Of a stretch of 64,000 bases of DNA, positions 45,856 through 55,546 are shown piece after piece. This DNA comes from Bacillus solimangrovi (GTDB lineage: Bacteria; Bacillota; Bacilli; Bacillales; Bacillaceae_N), in assembly GCF_001742425.1 (NCBI RefSeq), contig NZ_MJEH01000022.1, positions 62,001-126,000 on the forward strand. The letters run 5' to 3'. The position numbers and the translations under genes are program-made. Positions within the stretch are counted from its first letter, which is position 1. Each line of letters opens with the position of its first letter. Under the pieces are notes generated by a model. It did no database searches. It worked only from the letters and a program-made list of their open reading frames with translations, and had not been told where the DNA came from.

Positions 45856-46584
45856 TTATACACCGCGTTTATTGCCCCACAATAATGCATGCAGTTGTGG
45901 AAGTACACGGACATCATTCATTTCTTTACAGTCTATCACCTTATTTACTAACCACTCATAACTTTTTATTAAATGTAGTGCAAGTTCATTATTACTTTCA
46001 GAGATTAAGTTATCATTACCTACTTGTAAGTAAAAAGGTACGTTTGGATAACGCAAGTGAATATCTTTCGCATATTCAAAATCATCATCATTAAAAACAA
46101 CGACCTTTAAACTCACATGTTCATTAATTCGGTTATCTTTCTCTAAGTTGTCAATGATTTGATCTAACATTAGAAAATCGGTTTTCATTTCTGAACTTGG
46201 AGGTTTAGGTGAAAGCGTTAAATCATCAATCTTAACAAACCAATCTTGCCACTTACTACCTTGAGTCTCCAGTGCAGTATTAAACCCTTCTTCTTTGAGT
46301 ATATCTATTAATAATTGAATTTCTTTTAGTAATGCAGGATTACCACCAGAAATTGTAACATGATCAAATTGATCTCTACCAATCTGCTTTAGTTCACTCA
46401 CAATATCACTAGCATTCATCTGCCTAATATCTTCTTTAGCTGAACCATCCCAAGTAAATGCAGAGTCACACCAACTACAGTGATAATCACAACCAGCTGT
46501 TCGGACAAACATCGTTTTACGTCCAGCACTCATTCCTTCACCTTGAATTGTCGGTCCGAAAATCTCAAGCACAGGGATACTCAC
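45856..46584 (-). CDS. queE: 7-carboxy-7-deazaguanine synthase (radical SAM)
   Basis: It ring-contracts 6-carboxytetrahydropterin to CDG in the queuosine pathway. The 242 residues have the radical-SAM cluster motif CDYHCSWC (CX3CX2C, residues about 32-39), FGPTIQGEG near the N-terminus and TISGGNPALL. PKPPSSEMKTD is a substrate-loop segment. The start overlaps the queD stop by 4 nt. Confidence 0.94.
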   Translation of the reverse strand: MSIPVLEIFGPTIQGEGMSAGRKTMFVRTAGCDYHCSWCDSAFTWDGSAKEDIRQMNASDIVSELKQIGRDQFDHVTISGGNPALLKEIQLLIDILKEEGFNTALETQGSKWQDWFVKIDDLTLSPKPPSSEMKTDFLMLDQIIDNLEKDNRINEHVSLKVVVFNDDDFEYAKDIHLRYPNVPFYLQVGNDNLISESNNELALHLIKSYEWLVNKVIDCKEMNDVRVLPQLHALLWGNKRGV

Positions 46585-47018
46585 TTAAAATCCCCCTTTT
46601 TAGGTCGATAAATGCAATAGCTCGTAGGAGTTTCACGTACAAGTATTTGCAAACATTTGGGCTGATTTTCCATCTTATCTAAGTGCTGTTGAATTCTTTC
46701 CCATAATTTTCGAGCGACAACTTCAGTTGTAGGAAAATGATTAGGGTCATCTTCATTAAAGTCATCATGATCATTCAATAATGAATGATCAAATCGACCA
46801 TGAACTATTTTTTTTAATGTTTGAAAATTTACGAGAAAGCCTGTTTTGTCAAGCTCATCCCCTACTATTGTCACATTAACAAAATACGTATGTCCATGAA
46901 CTTGTTGACATTTCCCAGCGTCAGAATGTGGAATAAAATGTGCAGCGGCAAATTGCATATCTTTATTTAATTCGTAATGATAGTCATGTTGAACTTGCGG
47001 ATAAAATTGCTGAATCAT
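46581..47018 (-). CDS. queD: 6-carboxytetrahydropterin synthase
   Basis: It converts 7,8-dihydroneopterin triphosphate to 6-carboxytetrahydropterin. The 145 residues have FAAAHFIP with the first zinc His, the catalytic Cys in [11 protein letters not shown] with two further zinc His, FDHSLLND, and the Glu in VRETPTS. It is the middle gene of a queC-queD-queE unit with 4-nt overlaps on both sides. Confidence 0.94.
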   Translation of the reverse strand: MIQQFYPQVQHDYHYELNKDMQFAAAHFIPHSDAGKCQQVHGHTYFVNVTIVGDELDKTGFLVNFQTLKKIVHGRFDHSLLNDHDDFNEDDPNHFPTTEVVARKLWERIQQHLDKMENQPKCLQILVRETPTSYCIYRPKKGDFK

Positions 47019-47683
47019 AAAGTTTCACCTGATTTTTGTGCTAAATATTGCTCTAAGCCTCGTTGCCTTAATTCACAAGCAGGACATGTGCCACATCCAT
47101 CTCCACGTACACCATTATAACAAGTCAGAGTTTTTTCTCTAACATAATCTAATACACCAAGTTCATCTGCAAGCTCCCAAGTTTCTGCTTTATTTAAATG
47201 CATCAAAGGCGTATGAATATAAAATTCATCATCCATTGATAAATTTAACGTAACATTTAGTGACTTAATAAAAATATCACGACAATCAGGATATCCACTG
47301 AAATCTGTTTCACATACCCCAGTAATCAGATGCTGTGCATTTATTTGTTTCGCCATCACAGCTGCAAATGAGAGGAACATCAAGTTTCTTCCTGGTACAA
47401 ATGTATTTGGTAATTCCCCTTCTTCTCCTGCTTTTACTTCTATATCATTTCGAGTCAGAGCATTAGGTGCTAACTGATTCAACAACGACATATCTAACAC
47501 CGTATTATTTACACCTAGCTCCTTAGCGATTTCCTTAGCACACTCAATCTCATGATTGTGCCTCTGGTTATAATCAAAGGTTACTGTCTCTACTTGCTCG
47601 AAATGTTTCAGTGCCCAAAATAAACATGTTGTACTATCTTGACCACCGCTAAATACTACGATAGCTTTCCCTAACTTCTTCAT
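47015..47683 (-). CDS. queC: 7-cyano-7-deazaguanine synthase
   Basis: It converts CDG to preQ0 with ATP and ammonia. The 222 residues have the PP-loop [13 protein letters not shown] at the N-terminus, [32 protein letters not shown] and a four-cysteine zinc site (C...CGTCPAC near residues 188-203). It heads queC-queD-queE and lies 16 nt downstream of a preQ1 riboswitch. The product preQ0 is the substrate of QueF at 10.9 kb. Confidence 0.95.
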   Translation of the reverse strand: MKKLGKAIVVFSGGQDSTTCLFWALKHFEQVETVTFDYNQRHNHEIECAKEIAKELGVNNTVLDMSLLNQLAPNALTRNDIEVKAGEEGELPNTFVPGRNLMFLSFAAVMAKQINAQHLITGVCETDFSGYPDCRDIFIKSLNVTLNLSMDDEFYIHTPLMHLNKAETWELADELGVLDYVREKTLTCYNGVRGDGCGTCPACELRQRGLEQYLAQKSGETL

Positions 47684-47698
47684 GTAAAATCTCCTTTT

Positions 47699-47740
47699 AA
47701 TCTAGTTTTTTTCAGAGGGTTCCCTAGTACCTCCAGAGCG
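47699..47740 (-). promoter_or_regulatory. preQ1-I riboswitch upstream of queC
   Basis: Read on the minus strand: GGAGG (P1), TACTAGGGAAC (loop 1), CCTCT (P1 3' side with one G-U), then GAAAAAAACTAG. Loop CTAG can pair with tail CTAG to make the pseudoknot. This follows the B. subtilis queC aptamer closely. AAAAGGAGA of queC follows 4 nt later. No terminator hairpin is seen, so control may be translational. Confidence 0.85.
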
Positions 47741-47988
47741 GATTATTTTGTACATTTCAAAAAATACGAATATCTTTTTTATATTAGATAACATTCTCTT
47801 CAAATAACAAAACACTCCGATAGTAACTATACCATATTATTTTTCATAATATGATCATTTTTTATTCGATAAAAACATGATATGATTACACTACAAACAT
47901 ATCAATATAAAATTTCCCATGTTTGTTGTTTATATTAAATTTATCAAAATATATTATACATATAATATATTCGATAGGGGGCTATAAT

Positions 47989-48117
47989 ATGGGGTCACTA
48001 ATGCAACTTGTAGGACCATTAACCTTCAGTGCCGTGTTCTTCATCGGATTTGGTTTACTCTTCAAATTCATCCAAGTTCAAGGGCGCAAAAAACACGAAA
48101 ATACAAATAAAAACTGA
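47989..48117 (+). CDS. Small single-pass membrane protein, unknown
   Basis: A 42-residue ORF begins MGSLMQLVGPLTFSAVFFIG, with one hydrophobic helix (residues 7-27) and a basic tail (QGRKKHENTNKN). GGGGG lies 7 nt before ATG 47989. A perfect terminator follows. The longer frame from 47923 is not supported by a ribosome site. I do not recognise the family. Confidence 0.55.
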   Translation: MGSLMQLVGPLTFSAVFFIGFGLLFKFIQVQGRKKHENTNKN

Positions 48118-48150
48118 GCCTATGCTTAATGCTATGGCTCAGTTTTTTTG
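48111..48150 (+). terminator. Terminator after the small membrane protein gene
   Basis: AAACTGAGCC, a 15-nt loop and GGCTCAGTTT form a perfect stem with a following T run; the stem contains the stop codon of the small gene. Confidence 0.88.
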
Positions 48151-48584
48151 CATCTTATAAGATAAAATATTAACTTAGTACCATTCCTCTACCGACTATT
48201 CCCCTGTAACTATACATGCACCACCTAATTGTTCATAACTTCTCTATTCACAAATTGTTCGCCTTATCCTAATTAAATACATTTAGTAGCATTAGCGTTA
48301 TGCTCTAACCAAATGTTTGTACTATTCTAGTAAAATCATATATAAAAATAATCAATTCTTTTATAAACACACTCTTTTTCACTGCGCAAATAACAGGACT
48401 ATAGTCTCACGAAAAACAATATAAGCATCTAGTATTGATAATATAATAATTTATGATACAATAGGACATATCTTTTGGATTTGTTTTATAGAAAGAATAT
48501 TCAAAAAAGACAGAAAATTATAAGCAAGGAGGAGTCTATACGCTTTATTAACTAAAAGTAAAAACACATAAGGGAGAGACAAAC
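48151..48584. other. AT-rich leader region upstream of the glutamate symporter gene
   Basis: No supported ORF or RNA is visible. It must contain the symporter promoter; the sequence AAGGAGGAG near 48530 is followed by no usable start codon in frame with anything long. Confidence 0.35.
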
Positions 48585-49808
48585 ATGAAATTATCAACGA
48601 AAATTATTATTGGACTTATCGCCGGTGTTATTACTGGTATCGTTTTAAACCTAGCTTCTCCAGATTTATTTGCTGTTATTAATGACTACATCTTAGTACC
48701 AGTTGGAAAGATCTTTATTAATTTAATTAAAATGCTTGTAGTACCTATCGTATTCTTCTCAATCGTTCTTGGTACGGCTGGTCTTGGTGACCCGAAAAAA
48801 CTTGGTCGAATCGGAATAAAAACAGTTGGCTTCTTCTTAGTGACTACAGCACTTGCAATATCAATTGGTTTAGCGCTAGCATTTGTCGTTCAACCAGGTA
48901 CAGTCGGTTCATTTGATACATCAAATGTAGCCTTTGAAGCAAAAGAAGCACCTCCTATTATGGACACGTTTATAAATATCATTCCATCAAACCCAATTAG
49001 TGCAATGGCTGAAGGAAATATGTTACAAATCATTGCTTTTTCAATTCTAATTGGTCTAGGGATTACGATGCTTGGTAAAAAAGCAAGTTCATTACTAACT
49101 ATCGTTGAACAAGGTAATGATTTGATGATGTACCTTGTAAACTTAATTATGTATACTGCTCCATACGGTGCATTCGCACTTATTGCTTCAGCAGTTGGAA
49201 GCGAGGGTTATGAGGCTCTCAAAGCAATGGCTTTATACATGTTTGTCGTTTTAGGTGCATTAATAATTCATGGAACTGTTACTTATGGTCTTGCTGTATT
49301 CTTATTAGCGAAGAAAAACCCATTCTGGTTCTTTAAACAATTTGCTCCAGCAATGAGTGTCGCTTTTAGTACATCAAGTTCTAGTGCAACACTTCCAATT
49401 GCCATGCAAACAGCTCAGAAGCGTTTAAATGTCAAAGAATCTATTAGTAGCTTCGTTCAACCACTAGGAGCAACAATTAATATGGATGGAACGGCTATTA
49501 TGCAAGGTGTGGCAACAGTATTTATTGCTCAAGTATATGGGATTGATCTTACATTTTCACAAATCATAATGGTTGTCATTACTGCCGTTCTAGCTAGTAT
49601 TGGAACAGCTGGTGTACCTGGTGTTGGTCTTATCATGCTTGCGATGGTGTTGAAGCAAGTTGGTCTACCAGTTGAAGCTATCGGTCTTGTAATGGGAGTC
49701 GATCGCCTACTTGATATGGCACGTACTTCAATTAACATTGCTGGTGATGCTTCTTGTGCATTAATCATTTCTGAATCAGAAGCAAAAAGAGAACAAGCAA
49801 AGGCATAA
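48585..49808 (+). CDS. Proton/sodium-glutamate (dicarboxylate) symporter, DAACS family
   Basis: A 407-residue membrane transporter with eight membrane segments and two re-entrant hairpins. The family signatures are all visible: SSSSATLP (hairpin 1, near residues 262-269), NMDGTAI (segment 7), GVPGVG (hairpin 2) and DRLLDMARTSINIAGD (segment 8, ligand and cation site). It resembles GltT/GltP of Bacillus; glutamate or aspartate is the likely substrate, C4-dicarboxylates less so. GGGAGAGA precedes the ATG. It is monocistronic. Confidence 0.9.
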   Translation: MKLSTKIIIGLIAGVITGIVLNLASPDLFAVINDYILVPVGKIFINLIKMLVVPIVFFSIVLGTAGLGDPKKLGRIGIKTVGFFLVTTALAISIGLALAFVVQPGTVGSFDTSNVAFEAKEAPPIMDTFINIIPSNPISAMAEGNMLQIIAFSILIGLGITMLGKKASSLLTIVEQGNDLMMYLVNLIMYTAPYGAFALIASAVGSEGYEALKAMALYMFVVLGALIIHGTVTYGLAVFLLAKKNPFWFFKQFAPAMSVAFSTSSSSATLPIAMQTAQKRLNVKESISSFVQPLGATINMDGTAIMQGVATVFIAQVYGIDLTFSQIIMVVITAVLASIGTAGVPGVGLIMLAMVLKQVGLPVEAIGLVMGVDRLLDMARTSINIAGDASCALIISESEAKREQAKA

Positions 49809-49818
49809 AAGCAAATAA

Positions 49819-49845
49819 AAAAACCTCCTTATCTGGGAGGTTTTT
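49819..49845 (+). terminator. Terminator after the symporter gene
   Basis: AAACCTCC, a 6-nt loop and GGGAGGTTTTT, 12 nt after the stop codon. Confidence 0.85.
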
Positions 49846-49916
49846 CATTTGGTCATATTTTAATAATTCGACAAACATAACTATAAATAATAATTTACTG
49901 AAATGAGTGATAAAAA

Positions 49917-50087
49917 ATGAAGGATTTCCATTGCTGTGCTACATGTATACATTTTCAAGTTAATAAATCAAAACAATCAATATCTTACTATTGTAAGCGC
50001 TTATGTTATGACACACAACCCAATTACAAGTTCAACTGCTGGAGCCCAAAGAAAAACGTGAAAAATCTAATGAATAAATCAATCTAG
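49917..50087 (+). CDS. Small Cys-rich protein, probable zinc-ribbon type
   Basis: A 56-residue ORF with seven cysteines: HCCATCIHF at the start, YYCKRLCYDTQ in the middle and NCWSPKK near the end. The CxxC.xF then C..C spacing suggests a small zinc site. I recall similar Bacillus hypotheticals with TKPxYKFNCW. The ribosome site is weak (GAGTGAT). Its end overlaps the convergent diguanylate cyclase gene by 4 nt. Function unknown. A cre-like palindrome within the gene is probably chance. Confidence 0.6.
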   Translation: MKDFHCCATCIHFQVNKSKQSISYYCKRLCYDTQPNYKFNCWSPKKNVKNLMNKSI

Positions 50088-51181
50088 GAGATCAAGCCTT
50101 CTTCATCTCCATTTGAGCAAACACAATTACGACTCGTTCTTTTTGCATTATATAGTGCATTATCTGTTACTTTATATAGTTCGTCTGCATTCTCAACCGT
50201 AACAGGATAGGTCGATACACCAATCGATACGGTTAAGAAAATTGATTTTCCAGATGAAAGTTGAAAAGGAAATTGTTCTACATTACAACGGATCCCTTCA
50301 GCTACATTAATGGCATCTTCATGGCTGCATCCGTATAAAATTATGCTGAATTCCTCTCCCCCATTCCTAGATACAATATCATAATTTCTCACACTAGTTA
50401 CTAATAATTTTCCAAATTGTTTTAGAACAGCATCGCCTGCATCATGACCATACGTATCATTTACTTTTTTAAAGTAATCAATATCTATTAACAATAATGA
50501 TAAATTTTCATTTTCATTAATTGATCGTTCTATTCGATCATTTAAAGTTTCATCAAAATTCCGAAAATTATTAAGACCAGTTAAATGGTCTGTCATTGCT
50601 GACTTTTTGAAGTTACGATATTTCCGAGTTGTATCATGTGCATTACGAGCAATATACGTGATTATATATCCTCCAATTATAGAGATAATCGAGTAGTATA
50701 CTGCTGCCTTAATAGCTCTTTCAAAATCATCAACGAGTAATAATAGCGCTACTGACATCATGAATATATTAATGATATTCATCAATAATAACTTTTCATA
50801 AAAAGTAATACGCTTAACTTTTGTTAAAAACGTACAAAAAATTGCAAGCGAAAATAAAATAGCAACTGCTGAAATGGAAGATGCAGTTACCCCGAAAAAA
50901 ATTACTCTGCATAATGAAATGATCAGTGCTGCTATAAATGCACTAATGCCCCCACCAAAAAGTGAACTAATGAATACAGAAAAGTTTCTTAAATCAATAA
51001 TTGTTTCATTGGATATTTGAACTGAAAACTCCATTAACAAAACACCTAAAATTCCAGAAATAAACCCAAGAAGTAGTTTTCCATTTATGTTAGATATTGA
51101 GATTTTATTTTTAAATATTTGCTCTGCCAAAAAAACAAATGAAATCATGATTGACAAGTTTATAACTAAATCTCTTAACAT
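50084..51181 (-). CDS. Membrane diguanylate cyclase (5TM receptor + GGDEF)
   Basis: A 365-residue protein. Residues 1-180 hold six or so hydrophobic segments of the 5TM-5TMR_LYT type (FLAEQIF, LLGFISGILGVLLMEF); residues about 195-350 are a GGDEF domain: DHLTGLNNFR, LLIDIDYFKKVNDTYGHDAGD, and the active site GGEEF. It should make cyclic di-GMP. There is no RxxD inhibitory site directly upstream that I can confirm, and no EAL domain. It resembles B. subtilis DgcK. It is monocistronic. Confidence 0.9.
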   Translation of the reverse strand: MLRDLVINLSIMISFVFLAEQIFKNKISISNINGKLLLGFISGILGVLLMEFSVQISNETIIDLRNFSVFISSLFGGGISAFIAALIISLCRVIFFGVTASSISAVAILFSLAIFCTFLTKVKRITFYEKLLLMNIINIFMMSVALLLLVDDFERAIKAAVYYSIISIIGGYIITYIARNAHDTTRKYRNFKKSAMTDHLTGLNNFRNFDETLNDRIERSINENENLSLLLIDIDYFKKVNDTYGHDAGDAVLKQFGKLLVTSVRNYDIVSRNGGEEFSIILYGCSHEDAINVAEGIRCNVEQFPFQLSSGKSIFLTVSIGVSTYPVTVENADELYKVTDNALYNAKRTSRNCVCSNGDEEGLIS

Positions 51182-51931
51182 TTTCCTACTCCTTATTTAA
51201 TATTCTTAAGTCTATATTACTATAAAATTACAAAATAAGTAACATTTTCTTAGTTAACACGTTTTAATAAAGTGAATATATTAAAAAATATGTTTAATTA
51301 TATGATGTAATGCTCATATCGTGTTATTTTCTTTTTAACTTCTTAATAAATTTATTTAATACCTATTACAGAGCTTAGTAATAAAATTCAAAGTCAAGCA
51401 GCTACGCACTTGGGGTCGACTACCGCAAGTGTAAATTTTTCATCTTAAAAAAACCTAAACTTTTTTAGAAACAGGAAGCCAAGGGTGTCCCCTGCACAAA
51501 GGGTTCATTTAACAATTAAGATAGTTAATGTAAATGATATACTTTAAAAGACATATAAGGTGTAACTGATATTTCCAGTTACACCTACGCCTTTGTTGTT
51601 CATTAAAACACTATTTAATATTTTTCTTTTACTTTTAGTACTGTTATCGATGCCAACCACAATAAGAGTACCGATTCCAAAAATAATTGCTCCAATTTTT
51701 CTTGTGTTCATTCCCCTTCTCTTCTCGAAATTCTTTTATTTGAGTTTCCATAAAGTTTACCAACACAATCCCAATAGTGTAAAAAACATTTTACACCTAT
51801 AATTAAGTAAAAAGCATGACGATTCATTTATCAATCGTCATGCTTTTTAGTGTAATATTTACTATATTTTAATGATTTGCAATCCAAAAGAGAACCCCTT
51901 ACTCATTTAGAGAGATGCCATCTTATTTATC
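51182..51931. other. Noncoding region with topB terminator and an unexplained palindrome
   Basis: At 51808-51848 AAAAGCATGACGATT and its complement, with an 8-nt loop and T's on the minus strand, form a terminator for topB. At 51558-51586 AGGTGTAACTG/CAGTTACACCT form a second perfect palindrome without a T run. Another short inverted repeat CACTTG/CAAGTG lies near 51407-51432. No convincing gene is seen. Confidence 0.5.
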
Positions 51932-54094
51932 TCAATTAAATACAAAACTAAGATTATTTTCTGACCATCCTAATTTTGCATCGAATACTTTATCACCTTT
52001 TTTAAATCCTTTGATTAAGTTCGTAGATTCATCATTCAATAACTTCTTTACATTTGATTGAGAAATGGTTTTGCCTAGAATTTTTTTGGAAATCGTAAAA
52101 TCACAGTTTGTCTGCGTATACTTCGAACAACCATAAAATGAGCCTTTGTCAATAACTTTACCATCACACTTTTTACAATTTCCAATTGGTTTTCCAGTCG
52201 CTCTCTTTTTTTTCGAACTTGTTCGTTGAATTGATTTTATATCAACATGCTCAAATTTCCACGCCTGACTTTGTGATTTTGCATCTTCAATTAGTTTTTT
52301 TGTTAGTTTCTTGGCTTGTTCCATGAATTGTGTTGGTGATGCCTTTCCATGTCCAATCTCTCGTAATCGTTTTTCCCATTTCGCCGTCATTTCTGCTGAT
52401 GATAGCACATTGCTCCCGACAGCTTCAATTAGTACTCTCCCTTTATCAAGTACATACACTTGATTTTTCTTCACTTCGATATATTTCCTTGCTTTCAACA
52501 CATCAATAATGCCTGCACGCGTTGCCTCTGTACCTAATCCTTCGGTCTGATTTAGAACTTTACTGAGTTCACTGTCTTCTAACCGTTTTCCAACTGTCTT
52601 CATTAAAGTGATTAACTGACCTTCAGTATATCGCTTCGGTGGTTGTGTTTTGCCATCTTTAACTTCAGTGTGCTCAACGACTCCACTCTCACCTTGTTCA
52701 AGATTGGGTAAAAGCAAATCTTCCTCACCATTTTTTTTAAGTTTTGTATCTTGATAGATTACCTTGCGCCACCCCTGCTCGACGAGCTCTTTTCCCTTTG
52801 AAATAAATGTTGCACGTCCATCTACTAACGAATGAATCACAGTGTAGTTAAAGATGGCATTGTTATAGTGAGCAGCAATTAAACGTCGGATAATCAAGTC
52901 ATATATTTTTTGTTCATCACCTGACAACTTACTTGGGTTTGTAACTTGCTCTGTTGGAATAATTGCGTAATGATCTGTAACCTTCTTTTCATTCACATAA
53001 CGTTTATTATTCATGATGGAGTCAAAGGTTGTTGGAAAATATATTTGATATTCATTAAACTGGCTAAGCTTACTTAAGATATTTGGGAAACCCGCTGCTT
53101 CTTCTTTCGTTACAAAGGCGGAGTCACTTCTAGGATAAGAAATAATCCCTTTGACATATAATTTTTGAGCAACATCTAACGTTTTTTTAGGAGGGAACTT
53201 AAACAACTGATTAGCTGTAGCTTGAAGAGATGATAAGTTAAATAAGAATGGTGGGTTATATTCTTTTTTTTCTTTCACTACTTCTTTGACCTCGAAACGT
53301 TTGTTTTCACAAAAATGAGCAATTGCGTCAGCTTCCTTTTCATTTTTTATACGTGTTTCATTATCTTTATGCCATTTTCCAATATACGTTTTAGATTCAA
53401 TATTAAAACTTGCAACAACTTCCCAAAAAGACTCTGATTTAAAATCCTCAATTTCTTTTTCTCGCTCTTCGATTAAAGCCAACGTAGGTGTTTGAACACG
53501 CCCTGTTGAAAACACATCCGAAATCCCTTTTTCTTGCAGAAGTAATGTATATACACGTGAAGCGTTCATCCCAACAAGCCAATCTGCACACGAACGACTT
53601 AACGCTTCATAATAAATCGGTCTTGTTTCTTCTTCACTCAATAAATTTTCAAATCCATTTTTCACTGAATTTGGTGTAAGCGAAGATATCCATAATCGTT
53701 CGATTGGTTTTTTATTGTGACATAATGATAAAATCGTTCGTACAATTGCTTCACCTTCACGCCCTGCATCACTAGCAATTATAATACTTCGTACACTTTG
53801 ATTCTGAACAAGTTTTTTTACAACATTAAATTGTTTTCCTTTGCCACGTGTCACTTGATGTTGAAACTTATCAGGAAGAAGTGGTAACTGTTCTAACGAC
53901 CATTTCTTCCATTGTGAATGATATTGTTCTGGTGGAACAAGTTCACATAAATGACCAATTGCCCACGTTAATAATGCTCCTTCTGGAAAGAAATCATTCG
54001 GTTTTATTTCTAAATAATCACCTTTTCGCTCATGTGAAAAAGGACTAGCTAACTTTAAACCCTGATCTGGTTTTTCCGCAATTATTAATTTCAA
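51932..54094 (-). CDS. topB: DNA topoisomerase III
   Basis: A 720-residue type IA topoisomerase. The Toprim domain at the N-terminus has IIAEKPDQG and ASDAGREGEAI; the catalytic tyrosine is in GIISYPRSDSAFV (near residue 320), and TEGLGTEATRAG is the conserved DNA-binding segment. The C-terminus ends with one zinc-ribbon-like repeat (NCKKCDGKVIDKGSFYGCS) and a short tail. The length and order match Bacillus TopB. It decatenates and relaxes single-strand-containing DNA. It is monocistronic with its own terminator. Confidence 0.94.
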   Translation of the reverse strand: MKLIIAEKPDQGLKLASPFSHERKGDYLEIKPNDFFPEGALLTWAIGHLCELVPPEQYHSQWKKWSLEQLPLLPDKFQHQVTRGKGKQFNVVKKLVQNQSVRSIIIASDAGREGEAIVRTILSLCHNKKPIERLWISSLTPNSVKNGFENLLSEEETRPIYYEALSRSCADWLVGMNASRVYTLLLQEKGISDVFSTGRVQTPTLALIEEREKEIEDFKSESFWEVVASFNIESKTYIGKWHKDNETRIKNEKEADAIAHFCENKRFEVKEVVKEKKEYNPPFLFNLSSLQATANQLFKFPPKKTLDVAQKLYVKGIISYPRSDSAFVTKEEAAGFPNILSKLSQFNEYQIYFPTTFDSIMNNKRYVNEKKVTDHYAIIPTEQVTNPSKLSGDEQKIYDLIIRRLIAAHYNNAIFNYTVIHSLVDGRATFISKGKELVEQGWRKVIYQDTKLKKNGEEDLLLPNLEQGESGVVEHTEVKDGKTQPPKRYTEGQLITLMKTVGKRLEDSELSKVLNQTEGLGTEATRAGIIDVLKARKYIEVKKNQVYVLDKGRVLIEAVGSNVLSSAEMTAKWEKRLREIGHGKASPTQFMEQAKKLTKKLIEDAKSQSQAWKFEHVDIKSIQRTSSKKKRATGKPIGNCKKCDGKVIDKGSFYGCSKYTQTNCDFTISKKILGKTISQSNVKKLLNDESTNLIKGFKKGDKVFDAKLGWSENNLSFVFN

Positions 54095-54614
54095 AACTTT
54101 CTAATCTCCTTGATCACTAAAATCGTTTCACTTTACAAGACATTTTAGCATACCTTTTCTAAAACAAGCTCTATTAACCCAGTTTTTAAACATTAATAAA
54201 TGAATAAAATTAAATAATTGCAGAAAAAATAACCCGATTCTTTTTGCAATAGGGAGAACTAAGAATGATTATACGCTTGTTTAACTATAAATTGAATAAG
54301 GTAAACAAAGTCTTAATTTGACAGGTTTTATTACGATATATAGTTACTTACAATTTTTATTAATTGTTGTCATTAACATTTTTCTAACTAAAAATAAGAG
54401 AATTTAATATACAAAACAGAGTAACAATCGCCAATATGATGTTTTCGTTCTTCCTATGTTCCACAAATTATATATATAAACGTTACATTTTCCTAAAGAT
54501 TCAACCAAAACAAAATGGTAATTATTACATAATAGTTAATTATTAAAAATCGTTTGGATCTTTCGTTTACAATATATTAAAATAAAATTATAACTTGATA
54601 TAGGTGTGATATGA
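54095..54614. other. AT-rich intergenic region between topB and ypmR
   Basis: Divergent upstream region. No ORF with a ribosome site, repeat or RNA structure is recognised. It should contain the promoters of topB and ypmR. Confidence 0.4.
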
Positions 54615-55526
54615 ATGAAACAAATAATGTTCACCTTAACTGTCATCGGAATATTTATTATTAGTATTACCTTTACGATCAAAGTATTTATTCAACCTGT
54701 TCCACCTCTTCATGTTCAGGATGCTATGTCAAAACCACTAATAGGCTCAACATACTTCAGTATAATGAAAGATTTTGATGCCCGAACTAACATTTATGAA
54801 AAAAATAGCTCCAGTTCATTTTCTTCAGAAGTAATGAAAACCTCCATTAATTTTTTAGTAAAAGATGATGTCAATATCACTGCAATTGGCGATTCTCTCA
54901 CCCAAGGTGTTGGAGATGAAACTAAAAATGGTGGTTATGTTGGCATATTAGAAAATATGTTATCCAATAATAAACAAGGTATAGTTATGAATATCGATAA
55001 TTTTGGTAAACGAGGCAACCGAACTGATCAGTTGCTGAAACGGCTAGAACAAAAAGAACTAGTTAATTCCTTAAAAAAAGCAGATATTGTTCTAATAACT
55101 ATCGGTGCAAACGATGTAATGAAAGTAGTCAAATCAAATTTTACTGAACTACAATATCATAATTTTATTAAAGCTCAGTCAGGTTATGAAAAACGACTAC
55201 GTGATATATTTAATAAAGTTAACGAAATTAATTCAAATGCCAGCATTTATTTACTTGGGATATACAATCCTTTCGAAGAGTATTTTTCTAACATTCCTGA
55301 AATCGACACCATTATGAACGATTGGAATATTTTAAGTAGTAACATTACAGACGAATACGAAAATGTCACCTTTATCCCGATTGGAGACATCTTTTCAAAA
55401 TCACGTGAAAATCTTCTTGCTGAAGATCAATTTCATCCCAATTTAAATGGCTATGCATTCATTGCTAAACGAGTATTTACGATTATTGAAGAAGACATCT
55501 CAAAAAATGAAATACAAAACCATTAG
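54615..55526 (+). CDS. ypmR: SGNH/GDSL hydrolase, YpmR-like
   Basis: A 303-residue extracytoplasmic hydrolase anchored by an N-terminal hydrophobic segment (residues 5-25). The four SGNH blocks are visible: AIGDSLTQGVGD (nucleophile Ser), the Gly in FGKRGNRTDQ, TIGANDVM (Asn), and EDQFHPNLNGY (Asp-His). The substrate is unknown; a lipid, an acetylated wall sugar or a peptidoglycan derivative are options. The ribosome site is weak. It is followed 20 nt later by ypmS, as in B. subtilis. Confidence 0.87.
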   Translation: MKQIMFTLTVIGIFIISITFTIKVFIQPVPPLHVQDAMSKPLIGSTYFSIMKDFDARTNIYEKNSSSSFSSEVMKTSINFLVKDDVNITAIGDSLTQGVGDETKNGGYVGILENMLSNNKQGIVMNIDNFGKRGNRTDQLLKRLEQKELVNSLKKADIVLITIGANDVMKVVKSNFTELQYHNFIKAQSGYEKRLRDIFNKVNEINSNASIYLLGIYNPFEEYFSNIPEIDTIMNDWNILSSNITDEYENVTFIPIGDIFSKSRENLLAEDQFHPNLNGYAFIAKRVFTIIEEDISKNEIQNH

Positions 55527-55546
55527 ATATTTTTAGGTGATGTGAC

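Noticed and set aside
49992-50005. TGTAAGCGCTTATG, a cre-like palindrome
   Set aside because: It lies inside the coding sequence of the small Cys-rich gene, away from a promoter, and misses the last two consensus bases.
51544-51711. A minus-strand 55-codon ORF starting MNTRKIGAIIFGIG
   Set aside because: It resembles a membrane peptide, but the ribosome site is only 1 nt from the ATG, the C-terminal third is spanned by a perfect palindrome, and no homologue is recalled.
51593-51802. Plus-strand hydrophobic ORF of 69 codons
   Set aside because: No ribosome site, and it runs into the palindrome/terminator region. It is the complement of AT-rich noncoding DNA.
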